Counted from the stretch's first letter, positions 17,962 through 27,898 are shown. The stretch is DNA of 64,000 nucleotides from Megasphaera sp. (GCA_022486585.1 JAKVKI010000007.1:1-64000), one strand, 5' to 3'. Notes: a model not told the origin generated them from the letters alone. Numbers and translations: made by a program.

Positions 17962-17998
17962 AGCAGCCTTTGTTAAAGGCTGCTATTGTTGTTTAGTC
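17962..17998 (+). terminator. terminator between ftsL and murE
   Basis: AGCAGCCTT-TGTT-AAAGGCTGCT forms a stable hairpin, followed by a T-rich stretch. It divides the dcw cluster into at least two transcripts, at the point where ftsI usually sits. Confidence 0.75.
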
Positions 17999-18037
17999 TA
18001 ACCGCTGATTTTGATAGAAGTATTAGGAGGAATAGAC

Positions 18038-19537
18038 ATGAAAACAGTTGAACAACTTTGTAAACAAATTAAGGGAATTTATAATATTGACGGTAATGCT
18101 AAGACCGAAATAACGGGCATCTCATCAGATTCCCGCAACATAGAACAGGGCTATCTTTTTATATGTCTTGCTGGTGTCCATGTCGATGGCGCTGCTTTTG
18201 CAGAGCAAGCTGTTGAAAAAGGTGCTGTAGCAGTTTTAACGACGAAACATTTGGATTTGCCAAGCAGTGCAGTCCAGATCATGGTTCCGGAAATCCATCA
18301 TGCACTGGAAGATATGGTTCCTTATTTTTATGATTATCCAGGCAAGAAGATGCGTATGATCGGCGTGACCGGAACGAACGGCAAGACGACGACGACGCAT
18401 ATCATTGCACATATCTTGCGGGCAGCAGGGTATCATGTCGGTGTATTGGGTACGATTCACTGCCTGATGGATGATGAAGAATTACCCATTCATAATACGA
18501 CGCCGGATGTCGTTGAATTACAGCACTTTTTGTCTCTCATGTATGAAAAAGGGATGACCCATGTCGTCATGGAAGTATCCAGCCATGCCTTAGCCTTGAA
18601 TCGTGTTGCCGGTATTGAATATGACACGGCTGTTTTTACTAATTTGACACAGGACCATCTTGATTTTCATAAAACCATGGAAAACTATGTTGCTGCCAAA
18701 GCTAAGTTATTCCAGAGCCTGACGACAGGTGAAAATGTCAAAGAAAATAAAACGGCTATCGTCAATATTGATGATCCGTGGTCCAAGGATATCCTTAAGG
18801 CTTGCCAATGCAAGGTCTTGACATATGGTGTTGAAAAGGAAGCGGATCTAAAAGGTTCGAATTTAAAAGTCGAATTAAAACAATCATCTTTCGATGTTGT
18901 CGGTCCCTTTGTCAATGTCCACTTGCACATGAATATTACAGGTCTGTTCAATGTATATAACACGCTGGCAGCCATTGGTGCAGCGCATGCTGAAGGCATT
19001 GACGAACAAACGATTGATAAAGCGATTCAGAGCTTCCATGCTGTACCGGGCCGTTTTGAACTCGTTGAAGCCGGACAGGATTTTGCTATTGTAGTCGATT
19101 ATTCTCATACACCAGATAGTTTGGAAAAAGCGCTGACGACGGCACGGGCCATGAATCCTAAGCGGATTTTGGCAGTGTTCGGTTGCGGCGGTGACCGCGA
19201 TAAGACGAAACGCCCAATTATGGGGCATATTGCTGCGCAGTATGCGGATATCCCTATCGTCACGTCAGATAATCCCCGTTCAGAAGATCCAGATACGATT
19301 GTAGCCGAAGTGGAAGCAGGCGTGAAAAAAGGACTTAAGCAGGGACAGCATCATGAAGTCATTACAGATCGTCGTACGGCTATCCGCAGGGCTGTTGAAC
19401 TGGCACAGACTGGTGATATTATCGTTATTGCCGGCAAAGGCCATGAAACATATCAGATACTGAAAGACGGAACGATTCATTTCGATGACCGTGAAGAAGC
19501 TCGCAAAGCTGTAGACGCATTGAAGAAGAACGCATAA
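18038..19537 (+). CDS. murE: UDP-N-acetylmuramoyl-L-alanyl-D-glutamate--2,6-diaminopimelate ligase
   Basis: A 499-residue Mur ligase that adds the third stem-peptide residue. The ATP loop VTGTNGKTTTTH is near residues 110-121, and the substrate-recognition motif SDNPRSEDP near residue 409 contains DNPR, which is diagnostic of meso-diaminopimelate use. AGGAGG lies 7-12 bp before the ATG at 18038, which is preferred over an earlier start at 18011. murF follows 10 bp downstream. The peptidoglycan should therefore be DAP-type. Confidence 0.96.
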   Translation: MKTVEQLCKQIKGIYNIDGNAKTEITGISSDSRNIEQGYLFICLAGVHVDGAAFAEQAVEKGAVAVLTTKHLDLPSSAVQIMVPEIHHALEDMVPYFYDYPGKKMRMIGVTGTNGKTTTTHIIAHILRAAGYHVGVLGTIHCLMDDEELPIHNTTPDVVELQHFLSLMYEKGMTHVVMEVSSHALALNRVAGIEYDTAVFTNLTQDHLDFHKTMENYVAAKAKLFQSLTTGENVKENKTAIVNIDDPWSKDILKACQCKVLTYGVEKEADLKGSNLKVELKQSSFDVVGPFVNVHLHMNITGLFNVYNTLAAIGAAHAEGIDEQTIDKAIQSFHAVPGRFELVEAGQDFAIVVDYSHTPDSLEKALTTARAMNPKRILAVFGCGGDRDKTKRPIMGHIAAQYADIPIVTSDNPRSEDPDTIVAEVEAGVKKGLKQGQHHEVITDRRTAIRRAVELAQTGDIIVIAGKGHETYQILKDGTIHFDDREEARKAVDALKKNA

Positions 19538-19547
19538 GGAGATAATT

Positions 19548-20921
19548 ATGGCAGCATTTACGATCCAGGAAGTGGAAAAAGCGACAGGCGGACAGCTCGT
19601 TCAGTCAGTCACTGCCGGCACAGTGTTCCACCACGTCGATACGGATACGCGTGCTATTCAGCCGGAATCCTTGTTCGTGGCTTTTAAAGGTGAAACATTT
19701 GACGGCCATAACTACGTCATGAAGGCTCATGAAAAGGGAGCTGTCGGCGCAGTCGTATCGGAAATACGCGATGAATACAGACAGGCAGATTTCCCGATTT
19801 TTGTTGTAAAAGATACGTTAAAGGCATATCAGGATTTAGCACGGTTTCATCGACGCCGTTTTGATATCCCTATCATTGCTGTCACTGGTTCTGTCGGAAA
19901 AACGTCGACACGGAATATGATAGCTACTGTTTTATCGCAGAAATTCAATGTATTACAAACTGAAAAAAATTTTAATAATGAAATCGGTCTGCCTCGGACC
20001 CTGTTGCAGCTTACACCAGAACATGATGTTTGCGTTGTCGAAATGGGTATGCGCGGCCTCGGGCAGATTGCTGAACTAGCTCACATAGCCGAACCGACTA
20101 TTGGTGTTGTCACTAATGTTGGTAAAAGCCATATTGAACTTCTCGGTTCCCAAGATAACATTGCCAAGGCCAAGAGCGAATTAGTACAGGCATTGGATGG
20201 ACAGGGCGTAGCCATACTTAATCAGGATGATTGCCGCGTCGCTGCGATGGCCGATCTTTGCAAAGGAAAAGTTGTCGGTTACGGCATAGAAAATAACGCT
20301 GCCATTCGCGGTGATCGTATTACTTGTAATGAAAAGGGCATACGTTTCACCTGTCGCTGTTTCGATCAAATGTTTGATGTACATATGTCTGTCATTGGCC
20401 GCCATAACGTGTATAATGCGTTGGCAGCCGTTGCCGTAGGGCGTGTTGTCGGCGTCAGTGAAAACCAGATGAAAAAGGGGCTTGCTGACTATCACGGCAT
20501 TCCTATGCGTCAGGAATTGCTCCGCATTGGGTCCTATACGGTTGTCAATGATGCGTATAATGCTAATCCGGCATCTATGGCCGAAGCAGTGCGAAGCCTG
20601 GATGTATTGACGAAAGGCCGTAAAATCGCTGTGTTAGGCGGTATGTTAGAATTAGGCGATTGGGCCCAAAAAGAACATGAAGCTATTGGCCGTCAGATAG
20701 CTGAAAGCCATATCAGCATCCTTATTACCTTAGGTGATTTAGCAGCCTCTATAGCTGCTGGTGCTAAAGCAAAAGGCATGCAGAACGTTTATACCGCAGC
20801 TGATCATGCCGAAGCAGCCCGTATCCTCGAGGAAGTCCTCAAAGCCGGCGATACGATCCTCCTGAAGGGATCCCGCGGTTTTGCTATGGAAAAAATCCTT
20901 CCCTATTTTGAAAGGAAGTAA
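19548..20921 (+). CDS. murF: UDP-N-acetylmuramoyl-tripeptide--D-alanyl-D-alanine ligase
   Basis: A 457-residue Mur ligase that adds D-Ala-D-Ala to the UDP-MurNAc-tripeptide. The P-loop is VTGSVGKTSTRNM near residues 112-124, and EKNFNNEIGLPRTLL near residue 141 is MurF-specific. NDAYNANPASM near residue 333 matches the family. AAGGAG precedes the ATG. It uses the dipeptide made by Ddl, encoded six genes downstream. Confidence 0.96.
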   Translation: MAAFTIQEVEKATGGQLVQSVTAGTVFHHVDTDTRAIQPESLFVAFKGETFDGHNYVMKAHEKGAVGAVVSEIRDEYRQADFPIFVVKDTLKAYQDLARFHRRRFDIPIIAVTGSVGKTSTRNMIATVLSQKFNVLQTEKNFNNEIGLPRTLLQLTPEHDVCVVEMGMRGLGQIAELAHIAEPTIGVVTNVGKSHIELLGSQDNIAKAKSELVQALDGQGVAILNQDDCRVAAMADLCKGKVVGYGIENNAAIRGDRITCNEKGIRFTCRCFDQMFDVHMSVIGRHNVYNALAAVAVGRVVGVSENQMKKGLADYHGIPMRQELLRIGSYTVVNDAYNANPASMAEAVRSLDVLTKGRKIAVLGGMLELGDWAQKEHEAIGRQIAESHISILITLGDLAASIAAGAKAKGMQNVYTAADHAEAARILEEVLKAGDTILLKGSRGFAMEKILPYFERK

Positions 20922-20926
20922 TGTGA

Positions 20927-21892
20927 ATGTTGAAAATGCTGATTTTAGGCTTTGCCGTCAGCTTAGTCATTGCGTTGATTTTAGGACCCTTTATTATTAA
21001 GGAATTGAAGAAATTCCATGCCCGCCAGTCTGAACGGGAAGAAGGGCCACAAAGCCATAAATATAAAGCCGGAACACCGACAATGGGCGGGATTCTTATT
21101 ATTTTGGCTGTTACCGTATCCTGTCTCGTCTTTGACCCGCTGGATTTACGGAAAGGCCTGGCCTTGTTCCTTATGTTAGGACATGGCGTTATCGGGTTCC
21201 TGGATGATAGTATCAAAGCGGTCAAACGCCGTAATTTAGGACTTACAGCAAAACAGAAATTGGCAGCGCAATTTGTTGTAGCTGCTGTATTTTGCTTCAT
21301 ATTAGACACGTATCTTCATTTTCCGACGACACTTTGGATTCCCTGTACTTCCTGGAATATTGATTTGGGCTGGCTTTATTATGTCTTCGTCTTTATCATG
21401 ATCGTTGGTACGAGCAATGCCGTCAACCTTACGGATGGACTGGATGGACTGGCAGCAGGTTCTTGTGCGATTACATCTGTAGCGTATGTCGTTATTGCTG
21501 TGGCCTTGGGGTATATTCATTTTGCTATATTCCCGGCAGCTGTTACAGGCGCCTGCCTTGGATTTTTATTTTACAATCAGCACCCAGCTAAGATGTTCAT
21601 GGGTGATACAGGTTCCCTGGCCTTGGGCGGGGCCCTTGCGGCGATGGCAATTCTGACAAAAACTGAATTGTTGCTGATCATAGCTGGCGGTTTGTATGTT
21701 ATTGAAGCCTTGTCAGTTATTATCCAAGTCGTATCCTTCAAGACCCGTGGCGTCCGCGTATTCAAAATGAGTCCGATTCACCATCACTTTGAATTGTCCG
21801 GATGGAGTGAAGTCAAAGTTGTTACAGTGTTCTGGAGCTTTTCGGCACTGATGGCAATCCTGGCTATAATTATTGTCCTGTCCAGTAAGTAA
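20927..21892 (+). CDS. mraY: phospho-N-acetylmuramoyl-pentapeptide-transferase
   Basis: A 321-residue polytopic inner-membrane enzyme (about ten helices) that makes lipid I from undecaprenyl phosphate and UDP-MurNAc-pentapeptide. Signatures: GTPTMGG near residue 46, the aspartate pair in GFLDDSIK near 89, NAVNLTDGLDGLAAG near 165-179, FMGDTGSLALGG near 224 and the HHHFELSGWSE loop near 286. It starts 5 bp after the murF stop. Confidence 0.97.
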   Translation: MLKMLILGFAVSLVIALILGPFIIKELKKFHARQSEREEGPQSHKYKAGTPTMGGILIILAVTVSCLVFDPLDLRKGLALFLMLGHGVIGFLDDSIKAVKRRNLGLTAKQKLAAQFVVAAVFCFILDTYLHFPTTLWIPCTSWNIDLGWLYYVFVFIMIVGTSNAVNLTDGLDGLAAGSCAITSVAYVVIAVALGYIHFAIFPAAVTGACLGFLFYNQHPAKMFMGDTGSLALGGALAAMAILTKTELLLIIAGGLYVIEALSVIIQVVSFKTRGVRVFKMSPIHHHFELSGWSEVKVVTVFWSFSALMAILAIIIVLSSK

Positions 21893-21948
21893 TGAACAGT
21901 GTTTTTTCAACTATCGTACCTCAATACATGTAAAGTAGGTGTTATAAA

Positions 21949-23310
21949 ATGATAATGGATTTTTCCGGAAAAACAATATTAGTCATTGGTGCAGGTATTA
22001 GCGGCCGGTCTGCTTCACTGGCGCTGGTCAAGCATGGTGGCAGGGTGATTCTCAATGATATGAAAGCAATCGATATAACAGAGGCACCATGGCCGGAATT
22101 GGCACAGGCAGGGGTGCAGCTTTCCTTTGGAAGTCAGGATATATCGCTTCTTGATGGTATTGATATCGTTGTGCCATCACCTGTTATTTCTCCTGAAATC
22201 CCCATTATGAAAGAAGCACGTTCTCGTGATATTCCTGTTTGGAGTGAAGTAGAAGTAGCCAGCCGGGTTACAGAGGCTCAAATTTTAGGTGTGACAGGAA
22301 CAAATGGTAAAACAACGACGACAACACTACTCGGTGAAATCATGAAGGCAACAGGCCGGCAGACTATCGTCGGCGGCAATATTGGCTACGGGCTGGCAGT
22401 GCAGGCACAGGATTTGCCGGAAACGGCCGTTATCGTGGCGGAATTATCCAGCTTCCAATTAGAATTTACGCAGACCATGAAAGCCAAAGCTGCTACGATA
22501 TTGAATATCACACCGGATCATTTAGACAGACATGGTACGATGGAACGGTATACTGCAGCGAAACAACGCATATTCCGGAATCAGGATCAATCAGATACGG
22601 CGGTTCTCAATTATGACGACGAACGGATTCGTCCCATGGCAGCAGCTATGACAGGGGCCGTGACCTGGTTCTCGACACAAGGCGAAGTGCCTAATGGTGC
22701 ATTTTATCATGATGGCAGCCTGGTATTGCGCAAAGACGGCAGGGATACGCTGATTTGCCATGAAAATGACCTTCATCTTTTCGGCAAACATAATATCCAA
22801 AACTGTCTGGCAGCGACGTTGCTGGCATTGGCAGCCGGAGCTCCGCTTACCATTGTTCGTAAGGTACTGCAGTCTTTCAAGGGCGTAGAACATCGGCTGG
22901 AAAAAGTGCGGACGATACATGGCGTGACGTATTATAACGATTCCAAAGGTACGAATGTCGATGCTTCGATAAAGGCGTTAGAAGCCTTTACAGGCCATCT
23001 CATTCTTATTGCCGGTGGCTACGACAAGAAGACACGACTTGATGAATTCATGGATATAGTTGCAGAAAAAGTCGATACGCTTATCCTTATTGGTGATGCA
23101 GCACAACGGTTTGAAGAGGCGGCTAAGAAAGCCGGCATCAAAGACATACGTTGTACAGGATATAATATGGAACGAGCGATTATGCTGGCTCGTAAAATTG
23201 CGGTGCCGCCGCAGGCCGTTTTGTTATCACCGGCTTGTTCGAGTTTCGATATGTATGATAATTTCGAACAACGGGGACGTGTGTTCAAGGGAATTGTAAA
23301 CGCAATATAA
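21949..23310 (+). CDS. murD: UDP-N-acetylmuramoyl-L-alanine--D-glutamate ligase
   Basis: A 453-residue Mur ligase that adds D-Glu to UDP-MurNAc-L-Ala. An N-terminal Rossmann fold (ILVIGAGISGRSASLAL, residues 9-25) precedes the P-loop VTGTNGKTTTTTLL near residues 115-128. The late segment YYNDSKGTNVDAS near residue 327 is typical. AGGTG is spaced 8 bp before the ATG at 21949; an ATG at 21955 is an alternative. In many Firmicutes ftsW follows murD, but here murG follows directly. Confidence 0.96.
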   Translation: MIMDFSGKTILVIGAGISGRSASLALVKHGGRVILNDMKAIDITEAPWPELAQAGVQLSFGSQDISLLDGIDIVVPSPVISPEIPIMKEARSRDIPVWSEVEVASRVTEAQILGVTGTNGKTTTTTLLGEIMKATGRQTIVGGNIGYGLAVQAQDLPETAVIVAELSSFQLEFTQTMKAKAATILNITPDHLDRHGTMERYTAAKQRIFRNQDQSDTAVLNYDDERIRPMAAAMTGAVTWFSTQGEVPNGAFYHDGSLVLRKDGRDTLICHENDLHLFGKHNIQNCLAATLLALAAGAPLTIVRKVLQSFKGVEHRLEKVRTIHGVTYYNDSKGTNVDASIKALEAFTGHLILIAGGYDKKTRLDEFMDIVAEKVDTLILIGDAAQRFEEAAKKAGIKDIRCTGYNMERAIMLARKIAVPPQAVLLSPACSSFDMYDNFEQRGRVFKGIVNAI

Positions 23311-23346
23311 ATGATAGAAGATTTTATTTAATAGGGAGGAAGGAAC

Positions 23347-24495
23347 ATGCGTCGAGTCATTATTTCCGGTGGCGGCACCGGTGGACATATTTATCCGGCA
23401 ATTACCATTGCCAGAGCCATTGCTGATATCGAACCGACAGAATTTCTCTATGTCGGCTCGAAAATAGGACTGGAAAACACATTGATACCTAAAGAAGGAT
23501 TGCCCTTTGTGACCCTTGATGTACGCGGATTAGAACGTAAATTATCTGTTCGCAATTTGGTTACGCTGGGAAAGACCACAGCCAGTGTGTTTAATGCAGA
23601 ACGCATTATTCGGCAATTCAAGCCCGATGTTGTCATTGGTACAGGCGGCTTTGTATGCGGCCCGGTGCTGCTGGCAGCCAGCTTGAGCGGTATTCCGACA
23701 ATGGTGCAGGAACAGAATGTCATTCCAGGCATTACCAATACCATTTTGAGTAAATTTGTCAATCGTGTAGCTCTTGGCTATCAGGAAGCAGCTGCGCGAT
23801 TTAAGAAGAAAAGAAAATTAGTGTATACAGGGAATCCTGTTCGTAAAGATATCCTTACGGTAACCCGGCAGGAAGGGCGCCAGCTTTTAGGCCTTGAACC
23901 GGATAAATTCACGCTTCTCGTTGCTGGTGGCAGCCGTGGGGCCCGCAGTATCAATAATGCGATGATCGAAGTACATCAACATTTTAAAAATAGCGACGAT
24001 ATCCAGATCCTCCACGTTACAGGGGATCATGAATATGACCGTGTGATGAAACAGCTCCCTGGTGTAGATCGTAATGGGCGGTTTGGTAAAGGTAGCCGCA
24101 TTATTCCTTATTTACATCACATGCCGGCAGCATTGGCAGCAGCTGATTTGGCAGTATACCGGGCAGGGGCAGTTGGCTTGGCGGAACTGACCGTTCGCGG
24201 CTTGCCGTCTATTCTGATTCCCTATCCGTATGCAGCAGAAGATCATCAGCGCTATAATGCGCAGGCCTTGGTCATGTGCGGTGCGGCGAAGATGATTCTT
24301 GACAAGATGCTGACTGGACGAGAACTTTTGGAAGAAATCAGTCATTTAAAGGACGACCCGCAAGCACTGATGGATATGGCCCAAGCCAGTAAATCCCTGG
24401 GTAAACCGCAGGCAGCCCATGATATTGCAACATTGGCATTGTCCATTGCACGCAATGGTAAAGACAGTAAGAACGCAAAGAAGGGTGTGAATTGA
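23347..24495 (+). CDS. murG: UDP-N-acetylglucosamine--N-acetylmuramyl-(pentapeptide) pyrophosphoryl-undecaprenol N-acetylglucosamine transferase
   Basis: A 382-residue GT28 glycosyltransferase that turns lipid I into lipid II on the inner membrane face. The N-terminal G-loop is GGGTGGHIYPAITIAR (residues 7-22), VIGTGGFVCGPVLLAA is near residue 96 and the donor site AVYRAGAVGLAELTVRG lies near residue 270. GGGAGGAAGG precedes the ATG. It ends one base before murC. Confidence 0.96.
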   Translation: MRRVIISGGGTGGHIYPAITIARAIADIEPTEFLYVGSKIGLENTLIPKEGLPFVTLDVRGLERKLSVRNLVTLGKTTASVFNAERIIRQFKPDVVIGTGGFVCGPVLLAASLSGIPTMVQEQNVIPGITNTILSKFVNRVALGYQEAAARFKKKRKLVYTGNPVRKDILTVTRQEGRQLLGLEPDKFTLLVAGGSRGARSINNAMIEVHQHFKNSDDIQILHVTGDHEYDRVMKQLPGVDRNGRFGKGSRIIPYLHHMPAALAAADLAVYRAGAVGLAELTVRGLPSILIPYPYAAEDHQRYNAQALVMCGAAKMILDKMLTGRELLEEISHLKDDPQALMDMAQASKSLGKPQAAHDIATLALSIARNGKDSKNAKKGVN

Positions 24496-24496
24496 T

Positions 24497-25885
24497 ATGG
24501 TTGATCTCAACAATGTGAAATATGTACATTTTATTGGTATTGCTGGTGCAGGTATGCGGGCGATTGCTAATATTTTCATAGAAAAAGGTTATTGCGTTTC
24601 AGGGTCTGATTTGAAGCAGTCCCCTATTACGGATCGCTTTGTTGAGCAGGGAGCACGTATTTGTATCGGTCAGCGCCCGGAAAACCTGGGTAATGCAGAA
24701 GTCGTTGTCATTTCATCGGCTATCCGTCACGAAAATCCGGAATGGGTCGAAGCACGGCGCCGCGGCATCCCTGTTATTCATCGTTCTGATGCGTTGGTTC
24801 ATATCATGTCTTGGGGTAAGGGGATTTCCGTTGCCGGGGCTCATGGCAAGACGACAACATCGTCCATGCTGGGCCAGGTCTTTGAAGAAGGCGGTATGAA
24901 GCCGACATTGGTCATTGGCGGTGAAGTAGATTACCTCCATTGCAACTCTATTTTGGGTACTGGCGAGTATGTCATTGCTGAAGCGGATGAAAGTGATGGT
25001 ACCTTTTTAAAGCAGAATCCGTACATTGCTGTCGTTACCAATATTGATGCCGATCATATGGACCATTATGGTTCCATTGAAAATGTTGTAGCAGCATTCA
25101 AACAATTTATTCAGAAACTGGATCCTGACGAAGGCACAGCTGTCCTCTGTTTTGAAAATGAACGAATTCGCAAGTTAGCGCCGCAATTGGATCGCCATTA
25201 TATCAGTTATGGCATTGAACAACAAGCGGACTATATGGCGAAAAATCTTCATTATCAAAGTGGGAAATTGATTTTTGATATAGAACATGATCAGCACGTT
25301 ATCGGTACAATGCTGCTGCAGAAGCCGGGACGGCATAACGTCCTTAATGCTTTGGCAACGACGATTGTCGCACTTTCCTGTGGCATTCCTTTTGCTAAGA
25401 TTGCTGATGCCTTATCCCATTTCCATGGAGCGAAACGGCGCTTCCAGACGAAAGGCTTTGTTGGCGATGTATGGGTTGTCGATGATTATGCGCATCATCC
25501 TACGGAAATCAATGCTACGCTGACCGCAGCTCGCGATATGGGAACGCATCGAGTTGTCTGTCTGTTCCAACCGCATCGTTATACGCGTACGAAACTGCTC
25601 CTCAATCAGTATGGCAGTGCCTTTGCTAAAGCGGATAAGCTTGTCATTACGGATGTGTATAGTGCTGGTGAAGACCCCATTCCAGGTGTATCAGGAAAAA
25701 TTATTGCCGATAAAGTTGCTGAAACGACAGGACAAGATGTAACGTACGTTGAAAATAAAGATGACTTAGTCGATTACTTAAAAATCAATGCCAAACCGCA
25801 GGACTTGATTATTACGATGGGTGCTGGCGATATTTATAAAATAGGTGAACGGTACATAGCAGAATCACAGGAAAAGAAGGGCTGA
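24497..25885 (+). CDS. murC: UDP-N-acetylmuramate--L-alanine ligase
   Basis: A 462-residue Mur ligase that adds L-Ala to UDP-MurNAc. The N-terminal IGIAGAGMRAIANIFIEKG lies at residues 12-30, the P-loop VAGAHGKTTTSSML near residues 112-125 and WVVDDYAHHPTEINATL near residue 328. It starts one base after the murG stop, implying coupled translation. Confidence 0.97.
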   Translation: MVDLNNVKYVHFIGIAGAGMRAIANIFIEKGYCVSGSDLKQSPITDRFVEQGARICIGQRPENLGNAEVVVISSAIRHENPEWVEARRRGIPVIHRSDALVHIMSWGKGISVAGAHGKTTTSSMLGQVFEEGGMKPTLVIGGEVDYLHCNSILGTGEYVIAEADESDGTFLKQNPYIAVVTNIDADHMDHYGSIENVVAAFKQFIQKLDPDEGTAVLCFENERIRKLAPQLDRHYISYGIEQQADYMAKNLHYQSGKLIFDIEHDQHVIGTMLLQKPGRHNVLNALATTIVALSCGIPFAKIADALSHFHGAKRRFQTKGFVGDVWVVDDYAHHPTEINATLTAARDMGTHRVVCLFQPHRYTRTKLLLNQYGSAFAKADKLVITDVYSAGEDPIPGVSGKIIADKVAETTGQDVTYVENKDDLVDYLKINAKPQDLIITMGAGDIYKIGERYIAESQEKKG

Positions 25886-25888
25886 TAT

Positions 25889-26827
25889 ATGAAGGACATG
25901 AAGAATAAAAAAATCGCTGTCATTGTCGGAGGCCCGTCAACAGAAGCAGAAGTTTCGCGCAATACGGGGGCAGCTATTGCCAGCGCGTTAAAAGAGAAAG
26001 GGTATACGACAGAAACAATCGAACTCGTGCCGAAAAAGCTGGCGGCACAGCTTGTGGAAAAGAAAGTAGAAGTCGTTTTCAATGCACTTCATGGCCGATA
26101 TGGTGAAGATGGTGTGTTGCAAGGCTTATGTGAAATGATGGAAATCCCCTATACGGGACCGGGTGTCATGGCTAGTGCTGTAGGCATGAATAAAGTTATC
26201 AGTAAATGTGCTTTTATGGGCGCTGGAATTCCAACCGCACCATTTAAGTATTATTTTGATTCGATGGATATGGCAAGCATAGAAGCTGACATTCTGCAAC
26301 AGTTTACTCTTCCTGTGGTCATTAAATCGGCAGCACAGGGCTCCAGTATTGGTACGGCTATCGTCGAATCGCAGGATGGAATTATGCCAGCCTTGCAGGA
26401 AGCGTTCAAATATGGTAAATCCATTGTAGCAGAAGCATTCCTTGATGGCGGTGAATATACAGTAGCAGTAATGGATGATATGGCGTTCCCGATTATTCAG
26501 ATTGTTCCTTCTACAGGAAAATATGACTATTATTCTAAATATACGCCTGGAGTGACACAACATCTTTGTCCGGCACCGATTTCCGATGCCCTGACTAAAA
26601 AAATGCAGCAAATGGCACTGGATGTATTCCATCTTTGTCATTGCAATGGTGTTGCTCGCGTCGATTTCATGACAGATAAGGATAATCATCCCTATGCGTT
26701 GGAAATTAATACGGTTCCTGGCATGACAGGAACGAGCTTGGTACCAGATGCAGCGCGGGCTATGGGTGTTTCTTTTGAGGATTTGTGTGAAAAGATTTTG
26801 TTAGAAGCATCAGTTGGTAAGTTTTAG
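25889..26827 (+). CDS. ddl: D-alanine--D-alanine ligase
   Basis: A 312-residue ATP-grasp enzyme that joins two D-alanines. VIVGGPSTEAEVSRNTG (N-terminal binding loop) starts near residue 10, FNALHGRYGEDGVLQG near residue 59, the ATP-grasp KSAAQGSSIGTAIV near residue 147, and the metal-binding end EINTVPGMTGTSLVP near 272. A tyrosine in the omega-loop suggests D-Ala-D-Ala rather than D-Ala-D-Lac. Three bases separate it from murC. Confidence 0.96.
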   Translation: MKDMKNKKIAVIVGGPSTEAEVSRNTGAAIASALKEKGYTTETIELVPKKLAAQLVEKKVEVVFNALHGRYGEDGVLQGLCEMMEIPYTGPGVMASAVGMNKVISKCAFMGAGIPTAPFKYYFDSMDMASIEADILQQFTLPVVIKSAAQGSSIGTAIVESQDGIMPALQEAFKYGKSIVAEAFLDGGEYTVAVMDDMAFPIIQIVPSTGKYDYYSKYTPGVTQHLCPAPISDALTKKMQQMALDVFHLCHCNGVARVDFMTDKDNHPYALEINTVPGMTGTSLVPDAARAMGVSFEDLCEKILLEASVGKF

Positions 26828-26846
26828 CAGATGATAAGGATAGATC

Positions 26847-27779
26847 ATGAGTAATCAAACACGTGATAATCACTCACATACAACTTCACAACGACCGGTA
26901 CATCGTGTAATGCCGCATCCTACAGATGACGTCTTCGTACCGCCGAACCTTCATGATGACCCCTTGTATGTGCCTGCGGCAGAAGAAAAACAGGCCATGG
27001 AAGAGGAAAAGAAGCGTAGACATTTGCGCAAAATGCGCCATATTAAACAACAGCGCCTGCGTAAAAAAAGATTGCAGTCGCGGCAACGCCGCCTTATGGT
27101 CATCGGTGCTGTCCTATTGGTATTTCTTCTATGGCTGTTTTTACGGTTAGCACCAGTGCCTTTTGGTGCTCTTATCGTTGATGGTAATGATACGATGACC
27201 AATGAGGACGTGTATCAAGCTTGTGGCGTTTCAGGATATGTCAATGTGATACAACTGTCGCCAGGTGATATTCAGGAGCGGTTGTGCAAAGATTTGCGCA
27301 TCGATGATGCTGTAGTAGAACGGCGTTTCCCGGCGACGATACAGGTGACCATGAAAGAACGGAAAGCAGCAGCTGTTATTACGACCATGTATGGGTTTGC
27401 TTATATCGATGAAAAAGGAAAAGTCATGGAATTAGGTCCGCAGATCAAAGGTGTATCTGTCCCAATCATGACTGGTAAAAAAATGGATACGATCCTTCTT
27501 GGCGATGATATTACTGACGAATCTATTCGTGCATCTCTCGTGTATTTACAGAGTTTGTCACCAGATGTACTTAAGACTATTACAGAAATAAATGTGGGGA
27601 ATCCTGATGGTATCGTTGCCTATACAACGGATTCTCTGCCTATTCATTTGGGAAGCGGCAATGATGCTGTGGAACGGGCTGCCATTACAGAAGAACTGTT
27701 GCAGGAAGTCAAACATACCGATGTAGCAGTACAGTATATCGATACGGATATACGGGCCCCTTTGGTCATGAGTAAATAG
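26847..27779 (+). CDS. ftsQ: cell division protein FtsQ/DivIB
   Basis: A 310-residue bitopic protein. There is an unusually long cytosolic N-terminus of about 85 residues. It ends in a highly basic stretch of Lys/Arg/Gln/His, followed by one transmembrane helix (RLMVIGAVLLVFLLWLFL, near residues 82-99). The extracytoplasmic POTRA domain (FGALIVDGNDTMTNEDVYQA) and the beta domain follow. It belongs to the FtsQ-FtsL-FtsB divisome hub. It is separated from ftsZ by 119 bp with its own promoter; ftsA, the usual gene here, is absent. Confidence 0.9.
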   Translation: MSNQTRDNHSHTTSQRPVHRVMPHPTDDVFVPPNLHDDPLYVPAAEEKQAMEEEKKRRHLRKMRHIKQQRLRKKRLQSRQRRLMVIGAVLLVFLLWLFLRLAPVPFGALIVDGNDTMTNEDVYQACGVSGYVNVIQLSPGDIQERLCKDLRIDDAVVERRFPATIQVTMKERKAAAVITTMYGFAYIDEKGKVMELGPQIKGVSVPIMTGKKMDTILLGDDITDESIRASLVYLQSLSPDVLKTITEINVGNPDGIVAYTTDSLPIHLGSGNDAVERAAITEELLQEVKHTDVAVQYIDTDIRAPLVMSK

Positions 27780-27817
27780 GAGAATACAGTCCGGACATAA
27801 AGAATTTCAAAAAGATA

Positions 27818-27861
27818 TAGATTAATTATGGAAAATAGTGTAAAATAGGATAGAATCCTAT
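27818..27861 (+). promoter_or_regulatory. ftsZ promoter with a 17-bp palindrome at the start site
   Basis: TAGATT (27818-27823) and TAAAAT (27841-27846) are 17 bp apart and form a plausible promoter. Overlapping the end of the -10 box is ATAGGAT-AGA-ATCCTAT (27845-27861), 7-bp perfect arms around 3 nt, placed where a repressor would block initiation. Confidence 0.5.
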
Positions 27862-27898
27862 CTACACAAAAGAGCTATATGATTTTGAAGGAGGAAAA

